Assembly (NCBI GenBank): GCA_002407725.1
Contig: DHOD01000121.1
Coordinates: 20,394 to 33,883, forward strand
From: Christensenella sp. UBA5399
GTDB taxonomy: Bacteria > Bacillota > Clostridia > Christensenellales > Christensenellaceae
Length of the DNA stretch: 13,490 nt
Direction of reading: 5' to 3'
The position numbers were made by a program, and so were the translations under genes. The notes under the pieces are model-generated. The model saw only the letters and a list, made by a program, of their open reading frames with translations. It was not told the DNA's origin and ran no database searches. Below are positions 8,417-13,490 of the stretch, piece by piece. Position 1 is the first letter of the stretch; every line of letters begins with the position of its first letter.

Positions 8417-10155
8417 TATTGGTCACCTCCGTCAATGGCGTTAAAAGGACAAACTTCTGCGCAAAGCCCGCAGCCGACACACAGCGACTGGTCGATCTCC
8501 ACGGCGTTTTCGCCCTGCACAATGGCCGGACAACCAAGCTTCATACAGCTTCCGCAGTTTTTACACCGGTCGCTTATATGCAGCGGCGCCTTTTGCTGCG
8601 ATTTGTCGATCAGCATACAAGGCCGCTTTGCAATCACAACTGAAAGCGCATCATTTTGTGTTGTTTCCTGCAAAACACGTTTCAATTCGTCCAAATCAAA
8701 CGGATCGACGATCCGCAAATCCTCTACGCCCAATGCCTTTACCAATTTGGGTATGTCGACCGCGGGCGCCGCCTCACCTTTTGCATTCTTGCCCGTTCCC
8801 GCATGGTCCTGGTGCCCTGTCATGCCCGTTGTGGAATTATCCAGTATCAACACTGTGGAGGTTGCCCCGTTGTACAGCATATTGGCCAGCCCCGTGATGC
8901 CCGAATGCATAAACGTACCGTCGCCAATCACACTGACCAGCTTCCTGGCGCTGTCCTTTCCACGCGCTTTTTCCATGCCGTGCGCCATCCCGATGGATGC
9001 GCCCATGCACAGTGTTGTATCCAGCGCGCCAAGCGGCGGGGTTGCACCCAATGTATAGCAGCCAATGTCGCCCATTGCCGTCAGCCCCAACTTGTTGATC
9101 GTATAGAACACCGCCCTGTGCGGACAGCCCGGGCAAAGCACCGGTGGGCGCATGGGCACGTCACCCGCGTCGATGACCTTCGTTTTCTCACCCAGTATTT
9201 TTTCCTGTATCAGGCTTGTGGAATATTCCCCCTGCACCGAGAAGCTCTCTTTCCCCGTTACCGCAATGCCCATCGCCTTGATCTGGTTTTCAATAAAGGG
9301 CTCCAGCTCTTCTATTACATACAACTTCTCGACCTTCGATGCAAATTCCCTGATCGTTTCGGCGGGGAGCGGGTACACCATGCCCAGCTTCAACACGTTT
9401 GCCTCCGGCAGTGCTTCCTTGACATAATTATAGCAGATGCCACTGGTGATCACGCCTATGCCGCCGCCGGTATATTCCGCTTTGTTCTGCGCAAATTCAT
9501 TGGCGAACGCCGCCATATCCTTCATGCGCTGCTCCACGATCACATGTCTTTTTTTGGCCATGTTGGGCATCATGACATATTTTCCTATGTTTTTCTCATA
9601 TGGAAGGATCTCGCGGGCAAGCCGCTCGCCTGCTTCTACAATGCCGCGCGAGTGCGATACCCTTGTCGTTGAGCGCACAAGGATCGGCGTATCGTATTTC
9701 TCGCTGAGGTCAAATGCAATTTTCATGAAATCCGCAGCCTCTTGGCTGTCGGACGGCTCCAGCATTGGGATGTGCGCGCTGCGCGCGTAAAAACGGGAAT
9801 CCTGCTCGTTCTGGCTGGAATGCATCCCCGGGTCGTCGGCCACCATTACGACCAAACCGCCGTTGACGCCCGTATAAGAAACCGTAAAGAGTGGGTCCGC
9901 CGCCACATTGAGCCCTACGTGCTTCATGCAGCAGAGCGCCCGCGCACCACCATAGCACGCCCCGGCCGCAACCTCAAGCGCCACTTTCTCGTTGGGCGCC
10001 CATTCCGCGTACACATCATCATACTTTACAATATACTCCGTAATCTCGGTACTTGGCGTACCGGGATAAGATGAAACAACATTCACCCCTGCCTCGTAAG
10101 CCCCCCGTGCGAAGGCTTCATTTCCTAACATGATCTTCTTCATTAAAGTATCCAT
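8416..10155 (-). CDS. iorA: Indolepyruvate:ferredoxin oxidoreductase, alpha subunit
   Basis: A 579-residue catalytic subunit. It converts indolepyruvate, phenylpyruvate and 4-hydroxyphenylpyruvate (from Trp, Phe, Tyr) with CoA to aryl acetyl-CoA, CO2 and reduced ferredoxin. Order of parts: N-terminal pyrimidine-binding domain ('SSYPGTPSTEITEYI', 28-42), CPGC (341-344), thiamine diphosphate motif GDG (411-413) ending at N440, and a C-terminal two-cluster ferredoxin domain with cysteines 531, 534, 537, 542 and 559, 562, 565, 569. These features and the length match IorA. The start is uncertain: the AGGAG at 10158-10162 is only two bases from the ATG at 10155 but 14 from the ATG at 10143, which would give 'MKKIMLGNEAFARGAYEAG', closer to known homologues. 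It is the first gene of the leftward nine-gene string. Confidence 0.96.
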   Translation of the reverse strand: MDTLMKKIMLGNEAFARGAYEAGVNVVSSYPGTPSTEITEYIVKYDDVYAEWAPNEKVALEVAAGACYGGARALCCMKHVGLNVAADPLFTVSYTGVNGGLVVMVADDPGMHSSQNEQDSRFYARSAHIPMLEPSDSQEAADFMKIAFDLSEKYDTPILVRSTTRVSHSRGIVEAGERLAREILPYEKNIGKYVMMPNMAKKRHVIVEQRMKDMAAFANEFAQNKAEYTGGGIGVITSGICYNYVKEALPEANVLKLGMVYPLPAETIREFASKVEKLYVIEELEPFIENQIKAMGIAVTGKESFSVQGEYSTSLIQEKILGEKTKVIDAGDVPMRPPVLCPGCPHRAVFYTINKLGLTAMGDIGCYTLGATPPLGALDTTLCMGASIGMAHGMEKARGKDSARKLVSVIGDGTFMHSGITGLANMLYNGATSTVLILDNSTTGMTGHQDHAGTGKNAKGEAAPAVDIPKLVKALGVEDLRIVDPFDLDELKRVLQETTQNDALSVVIAKRPCMLIDKSQQKAPLHISDRCKNCGSCMKLGCPAIVQGENAVEIDQSLCVGCGLCAEVCPFNAIDGGDQ

Positions 10156-10222
10156 ATCTCCTGCAAAATTCGCAACCGTACAACATAAAAAACAACCCCC
10201 TGCTTATACGGCAACATCAAAT

Positions 10223-10251
10223 ATTATAATACATCCACACATAAAAATAAA
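10223..10251 (-). promoter_or_regulatory. Possible promoter of the leftward ior-to-coiled-coil operon
   Basis: On the reverse strand a perfect TATAAT (10223-10228) could be a -10 box, with only a weak TTTATT (10246-10251) 17 bases upstream. A start near 10216 would give a leader of about 60 bases before iorA. A promoter must lie somewhere in 10156-10375, which also holds the divergent rpsT promoter, but this exact site is uncertain. Confidence 0.35.
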
Positions 10252-10311
10252 CTATAATGTGTGGCATCCCTACCCTTTGGTACAGAAGATGCTTTATTCA
10301 TACAATTTCAC

Positions 10312-10340
10312 TTGCAATATCGCGTCAAATGTGATAGAAT
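10312..10340 (+). promoter_or_regulatory. Promoter of rpsT
   Basis: TTGCAA (10312-10317) and TAGAAT (10335-10340) are 17 bases apart, and a TG at 10332-10333 gives an extended -10. Transcription would begin near 10347 with a leader of about 29 bases, too short for a riboswitch or for extensive leader structure. Confidence 0.75.
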
Positions 10341-10375
10341 ACACCTTGTGAATTTTGAAAATGGGGGTGAACGAG

Positions 10376-10642
10376 TTGCCGAACATCAAATCAGCTAAAA
10401 AGCGCGTAAAAGTTATCGCTACGAAGACCATGCGCAATAAGATGATTAAATCCGCGCTTAAAACGGATTTGAAAAAGTTTGACGCAGCGGTTGTGGCCGG
10501 TGCAGACGACAAGCAACAGCTTTATACAAAAGCTGTCAGTGCTGTCGACAAGGCTGCCATCAAAGGCATCATGCACAAGAACAAAGCAAACCGCACAAAA
10601 GCTCAACTGGCAAAAAAGCTTAGCAGCCAGGCTGCCGAGTAA
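10376..10642 (+). CDS. rpsT: 30S ribosomal protein S20
   Basis: An 88-residue, Lys/Ala-rich ribosomal protein that binds 16S rRNA in the body of the 30S subunit. The start 'MPNIKSAKKRVKVIATKTMRN' and the segment 'AIKGIMHKNKANRTKAQLAKKL' are characteristic, and the length matches the family. The start is a TTG at 10376, chosen because the homologous Met-Pro-Asn-Ile-Lys begins there and a GGGGGTGA ribosome binding site (10363-10370) ends five bases before it. The in-frame ATG at 10355 and ATG at 10361 would add seven or five unrelated residues, and the 10361 codon abuts that site. It is transcribed alone, divergent from the ior operon and convergent with comEC-holA. S20 genes with non-ATG starts are known in other bacteria, where the weak start takes part in feedback control of S20 synthesis. 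Confidence 0.97.
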   Translation: MPNIKSAKKRVKVIATKTMRNKMIKSALKTDLKKFDAAVVAGADDKQQLYTKAVSAVDKAAIKGIMHKNKANRTKAQLAKKLSSQAAE

Positions 10643-10664
10643 ATATACCCTTTCAAATAAATCT

Positions 10665-10693
10665 GACCGGGCGGTCATTTCCCGGTCTTTTTT
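10665..10693 (+). terminator. Intrinsic terminator of rpsT
   Basis: Stem GACCGGG (10665-10671) with CCCGGTC (10681-10687), nine-base loop, then six T (10688-10693). It lies 22 bases after the rpsT stop. The loop also contains CGGTC, which could pair with the first GACCG as a smaller alternative hairpin. Confidence 0.9.
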
Positions 10694-10742
10694 GCGTTCT
10701 TCTATTTTCCAATCTATTGATCGTTCGTATTATAATACTAAT

Positions 10743-10973
10743 CACTGATAGAAAGGCCCTAAATTGAACTTTCTATAGCCGCATGCAATGCGGCACAAAA
10801 CTGCCATGTCATTTTTGAAGTGAAAGTATTGAACGGCTTAACCGGATCATAATGCCACACCCCAGGGTGCCCTCTCTCCGTCTGCTGCCTACAGCAGCCG
10901 GATTCACCTAGAAAAGCATTATGAGCCCCACGCATTTGCGCGGAATTAAAACACAGGGTGTTTTAATTAGTGA
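10743..10973 (+). ncRNA. Candidate structured non-coding RNA of unknown class
   Basis: This gene-free stretch between rpsT and holA is dense in helices. A TATAAT at 10731-10736 would start a rightward transcript near 10743, though I find no good -35 box. Helices seen: an 8-bp hairpin ATAGAAAG/CTTTCTAT (10748-10776), a 7-bp hairpin GCCGCAT/ATGCGGC (10779-10795), a 12-bp stem with one mismatch pairing 10844-10855 with 10916-10927, and inside it CACC/GGTG (10858-10869) and CTGCTG/CAGCAG (10882-10897) extended by CCG/CGG across one mismatch. The ends pair over 10741-10760 and 10955-10974. Read as rightward RNA, three of the arm mismatches become G-U pairs; read leftward they become A-C. I compared it by eye with 6S, SRP, RNase P, tmRNA, T-box, cobalamin and glycine RNAs and found no match. 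Strand and ends are inferred. Confidence 0.4.
10944..10968. terminator. AT-rich perfect hairpin after holA, possible terminator
   Basis: AATTAAAACAC (10944-10954) and GTGTTTTAATT (10958-10968) form a perfect 11-bp stem with a three-base loop. It sits 11 bases beyond the holA stop, so it could end comEC-holA leftward, or end the candidate rightward RNA. There is no clean T tract outside the stem on either strand, so terminator strength is doubtful. Its right half overlaps the long inverted-repeat arm, so the two structures exclude each other. Confidence 0.45.
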
Positions 10974-10979
10974 ATAGTA

Positions 10980-11984
10980 TTATTTGGATTTTTGCATATA
11001 GATGTCCACCAGCAGCGGAAAAAGGTCTGTCGCCAGCACAATTCCCCCCAGCTTCGCATCATAATCCATCCTGCCCAGCTTCTTGATCCCCTCGCGCAGT
11101 TGCGCCGCAGTAAAAAACCGGGAGTTGCTGACCGCGCGCTTTGCCGTCCATTCCTTGGCGCCAGTCTCTTCCTGAATATGTTTTACCGTTCGCCCCTCCT
11201 GGTATCCCGCATCCTTACATGTTCGCGCCACCAGCATTTGGCGGAAGTTGGATGAAAGCAGGCTGATGATCCCCGGTGAATACGGATCCTCCTCCAGCAT
11301 TTTGTCAATCAACTGTTTCGCCGCCTCCACATTTTTTGCGCAAAGGGAATCGTGTATTTTAAATATATTATATCCCTGCGCACGCGATACATACCGCTCG
11401 ATGTCTTTTTTTTCTATGCTCCCCACACAAATACTTGCCAGCTTTTCCAGCTCACTGTTTATCGCGTTCATGTCGTTATCGCAGAATTCGCATAACAACA
11501 GCGCGTTTGGGCCGGATATATGCAGGCCACGCTGCTGCGCTTCGCTCACCACAAATGGTTTTAAATCCTTGATTGCGGAACACTCCACAACCATGCCCTG
11601 CTTTTCAATTAGCTTATAAAGCGCTTTTCGCTTGTCGGGCTTCCCGGTTAAGGAGATGATAAAAATGCTGCTTGCGGAAAAATCGGTATCCGCAATCGGC
11701 TGGCTGCATTCGGCCGGGCTTGCCGCCGTCAATATATCTGTATCCTTGATCAGCACAATTCTATGCGCATCCATAAAAGGCAATGTGTCCAGCGCGCGCA
11801 CCACCTCGAGCGCATCGGGCCGGTCCTTGAACACCGACAGGTTCAGCTCCGGCATGCCGAGGCCCACCGCCTCCGTCAATGCCGATACGCCTGCGTCCTT
11901 CAGATATTCCTCCTCGCCATAAAACAACGTATATTGCTTATATTCCTTATTGTTAAACAGCTTGATCGCTTCACGTATATTCAT
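10980..11984 (-). CDS. holA: DNA polymerase III, delta subunit
   Basis: A 334-residue HolA, the clamp-loader subunit that opens the beta sliding clamp during replication. Family features: 'YTLFYGEEEYLKDAGVSAL' near the N-terminus, 'LDTLPFMDAHRIVLIKD' (about 66-82), 'GYNIFKIHDSLCAKNVEAAKQLI' in the middle domain, and 'LREGIKKLGRMDYDAKLGG' near the C-terminus. As usual for delta, it has the AAA+-like fold but no functional Walker A motif. Length is normal. The ATG at 11984 is seven bases after the comEC stop with only a weak ribosome binding site, which suggests coupling. The comEC-holA order next to rpsT is conserved in many Bacillota. Its stop lies inside the right arm of the intergenic inverted repeat. 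Confidence 0.95.
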   Translation of the reverse strand: MNIREAIKLFNNKEYKQYTLFYGEEEYLKDAGVSALTEAVGLGMPELNLSVFKDRPDALEVVRALDTLPFMDAHRIVLIKDTDILTAASPAECSQPIADTDFSASSIFIISLTGKPDKRKALYKLIEKQGMVVECSAIKDLKPFVVSEAQQRGLHISGPNALLLCEFCDNDMNAINSELEKLASICVGSIEKKDIERYVSRAQGYNIFKIHDSLCAKNVEAAKQLIDKMLEEDPYSPGIISLLSSNFRQMLVARTCKDAGYQEGRTVKHIQEETGAKEWTAKRAVSNSRFFTAAQLREGIKKLGRMDYDAKLGGIVLATDLFPLLVDIYMQKSK

Positions 11985-11991
11985 TTTCTGC

Positions 11992-13490
11992 TCACTTCAT
12001 CGTTTCGATTTCCACATTTCCCTGTGCATCCACAAGCAATGTCACCGCACCGCTCTGTGCCGTCGTGATGATGGTTTTCCCATCTTCTTCCATCATCCCG
12101 ATCGTTCCCTCGTCCGGCAAGTCCTGCCTGTTGTACGCCTTGACAGAAACAACCATGACGTCGGATCGGATGGCATCCAGCAACCTACCATCCACCGTAC
12201 CTTCCGCGCCGCCTTTAGCAATCTTGACACAGGCGGCGGAACTGTCATATTCGATATCTTCCGCCTTGTTGTTCAGAACCACACAGATATCTTCCCCTTT
12301 ATACCTTACTACAAAGGAGTAATTTTTTCCATCCTCGGCAATCGCAGTCACACTGACGTCTTTATTCAGGTCCATTGTATCATACAGGCTGTAATGGGCC
12401 AAAGGCACCAGGCTATCTTCATATTTCGGCTCATAATTTTCGGGTACCATCAGCTCTTTGATACTCCCCTGCTCTATCAGGTCTGTCAGATTTTGCGTTT
12501 TATCATTGGTCACAACCGCTATGTCATATACAATTTCAGCGTTTTCCGTATAATCGGCCAGGCGGGACCGCTGAAGCGTTCCCCCATTGTCCAGCAAGGC
12601 ATCTTTTTCCTGCGTGTGTACATGCACCAGGTCGCCTGTGCCTACATCCAGTATCGTAATCTCGAGCGGTTTTTGATAAAGGTTATATTGCGGCACTGCT
12701 ACGCCAAAAAACAGGGCAGCCACAAGCGCAATGCCAAACACCGCTTTGATCTTTGCCTTGATAAAAACATAATCCGAACATATAAAGATGACCACAAAGC
12801 ATGCCATGGCCGCCCATACGGGAAACAGCGGCGCCATCAATGTGAAATTTGCCGCATCCGCCAGCAACGAATTGAGAAAAACCAAAGCCAGCACCGCCGC
12901 CTGCGGGATAAACGCAAAGACGGAGGCGATAGGCGGAAAAAGCGATGCAATCGCAAATAACCCCGTAAAAACCACAATCACAACGGTAAGCGGGATGGCA
13001 AAAAAATTGGCGACAGGCGCAATCCATGAGAATCCGCCAAAATAATAAGAAGACAAAGGCGCGGCGGCAATGCTGGCAGAGACCGATGTATCCAGCGTTC
13101 GTGAAAAACCATTGTCAAATTTGATCGATTTGAAGAACCGGCCGATGGGCGGCGTCAGGCAGAAAAGCCCAAACATCACACCGTACGACAACAAGACCCC
13201 CGGCATAAAGAGCTGCGGTGTGCAGAAAACCAGCGTCGTGGCAAGCGCCAGCGACAGGAATGTCAACATATCCCTGTTGCCAAACCGCCAGCGCCCAATC
13301 AATATAAACATTGTCATCAGGAATGCCCGCGCAATGGAGGGGGCGAACCCCGTGACCAATGTGTACAGCCCCAGCACGGCAATGACAACCGAAAACCGTA
13401 CGCGCCTGTCCACCCGCAGCTTGCGCAGCAGAAAATTGAACGCCGCCGCGATGATGGAAACATGCAGCCCCGATATTGCCAATATGTGGT
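11992..13490 (-). CDS. comEC: ComEC/Rec2-family competence protein, 5'-truncated by the window edge
   Basis: The C-terminal 498 residues of a ComEC-type DNA uptake channel; the rest lies beyond the window. The reading frame is open to the last base, where it encodes 'HILAISGLHVSII', a hallmark of the Competence domain that is internal in full-length proteins, so the TTG at 13480-13482 is Leu and not a start. Residues up to about 260 hold many hydrophobic membrane segments. After them comes a soluble domain beginning 'ITILDVGTGD' that aligns with the metallo-beta-lactamase-like part of ComEC, where a nuclease that degrades the non-transported strand has been proposed. Here the expected THxHxDH is TNDKTQN (12490-12510), the later Gly-Asp site is 'VVLNN', and the His-His-Gly-Ser site is 'SVKAYN', so all metal ligands appear lost. 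It may serve as a pore only, or be a relic. It is followed by holA. Confidence 0.9.
   Translation of the reverse strand, partial: HILAISGLHVSIIAAAFNFLLRKLRVDRRVRFSVVIAVLGLYTLVTGFAPSIARAFLMTMFILIGRWRFGNRDMLTFLSLALATTLVFCTPQLFMPGVLLSYGVMFGLFCLTPPIGRFFKSIKFDNGFSRTLDTSVSASIAAAPLSSYYFGGFSWIAPVANFFAIPLTVVIVVFTGLFAIASLFPPIASVFAFIPQAAVLALVFLNSLLADAANFTLMAPLFPVWAAMACFVVIFICSDYVFIKAKIKAVFGIALVAALFFGVAVPQYNLYQKPLEITILDVGTGDLVHVHTQEKDALLDNGGTLQRSRLADYTENAEIVYDIAVVTNDKTQNLTDLIEQGSIKELMVPENYEPKYEDSLVPLAHYSLYDTMDLNKDVSVTAIAEDGKNYSFVVRYKGEDICVVLNNKAEDIEYDSSAACVKIAKGGAEGTVDGRLLDAIRSDVMVVSVKAYNRQDLPDEGTIGMMEEDGKTIITTAQSGAVTLLVDAQGNVEIETMK

Larger units (their letters stand above)
10734..10981. repeat. Imperfect inverted repeat bounding the rpsT-holA intergenic element
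   Basis: The 27 bases at 10734-10760 match the reverse complement of 10955-10981 at 21 positions, starting with a perfect AATACTA/TAGTATT and ending with CCCT/AGGG. Two further bases outside also match, so the arms can be drawn as 10732-10760 and 10955-10983. The right arm runs through the holA stop codon (10980-10982). The arms are about 250 bp end to end. They could be the closing helix of an RNA or the terminal inverted repeats of a small non-coding mobile element. I see no clear target-site duplication and no second copy in the window. Confidence 0.6.

Noticed and set aside
7067..9058. 663-codon rightward open frame antisense to iorA, iorB and paaK
   Set aside because: Long, but it crosses three well-supported genes on the other strand. 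The product is rich in His, Arg and Cys in a pattern typical of antisense translation, and no ribosome binding site or domain is seen.
10844..10927. Cobalamin, glycine or T-box riboswitch in the rpsT-holA gap, suggested on the minus strand by GGTGAATCCGG and GGAGAGAGGG
   Set aside because: The matches are fragments only: the cobalamin B12-box, the T-box core TGGNACCGCG and the paired glycine motifs are all missing, and no suitable gene lies downstream on that strand.
10743..10973. 6S RNA identity for the structured element
   Set aside because: The end-to-end pairing recalls 6S RNA, but the interior is very uneven (about 83 bases on the 5' side against 27 on the 3' side) and I recognise no 6S sequence features. 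It is left as an unknown class.
11950..12960. 336-codon rightward open frame antisense to comEC
   Set aside because: The opposite strand encodes a recognisable ComEC in frame to the window end; this frame is a shadow.

Overview
The window looks like core chromosome of a low-to-mid GC Gram-positive anaerobe in the Bacillota, most likely class Clostridia. The reasons are a groES-groEL operon under a perfect CIRCE operator, strong AGGAGG-type ribosome binding sites, a comEC-holA pair next to rpsT, and a ferredoxin-linked indolepyruvate oxidoreductase, which is an oxygen-sensitive enzyme of amino-acid fermentation. A gut Clostridia origin (for example Christensenellales-like) is a guess. Nothing resembles a prophage, transposase, CRISPR array, tRNA or rRNA.

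Layout. At the left, a zinc-dependent dCMP deaminase gene runs leftward (159-605) from its own promoter. Divergent from it, a sigma-A promoter and CIRCE (819-886) drive groES (915-1199) and groEL (1217-2848). A perfect GC stem with A/T flanks (2870-2899) ends groEL and, from the other side, a long leftward gene string.

That string (about 10155 down to 2924) holds nine tightly packed genes: iorA, iorB, a phenylacetate-CoA ligase (paaK-type), a double-ACT-domain protein, alr, a 5-formyl-THF cyclo-ligase, rsmD, coaD and a small coiled-coil protein. Neighbouring genes overlap by 1-4 nt or lie 1-16 nt apart, and I see no internal terminator, so they probably form one transcript. It would join aryl-pyruvate fermentation (a CoA and ferredoxin consumer) to CoA synthesis, D-alanine supply, folate repair and 16S rRNA methylation.

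rpsT (10376-10642) runs rightward from a clear extended -10 promoter, uses a TTG start and ends at an intrinsic terminator. On the right edge, comEC (truncated by the window end) and holA run leftward and converge on rpsT.

Between rpsT and holA is a gene-free stretch of about 340 bases (10643-10979). It contains an unexplained structured element: near-matching inverted ends about 250 bp apart, several perfect hairpins inside, and a TATAAT box at one end. It fits no RNA family that I recognise and is the best candidate for something undescribed. The second unusual point is that the C-terminal metallo-beta-lactamase-like domain of ComEC has lost all its metal-binding motifs.
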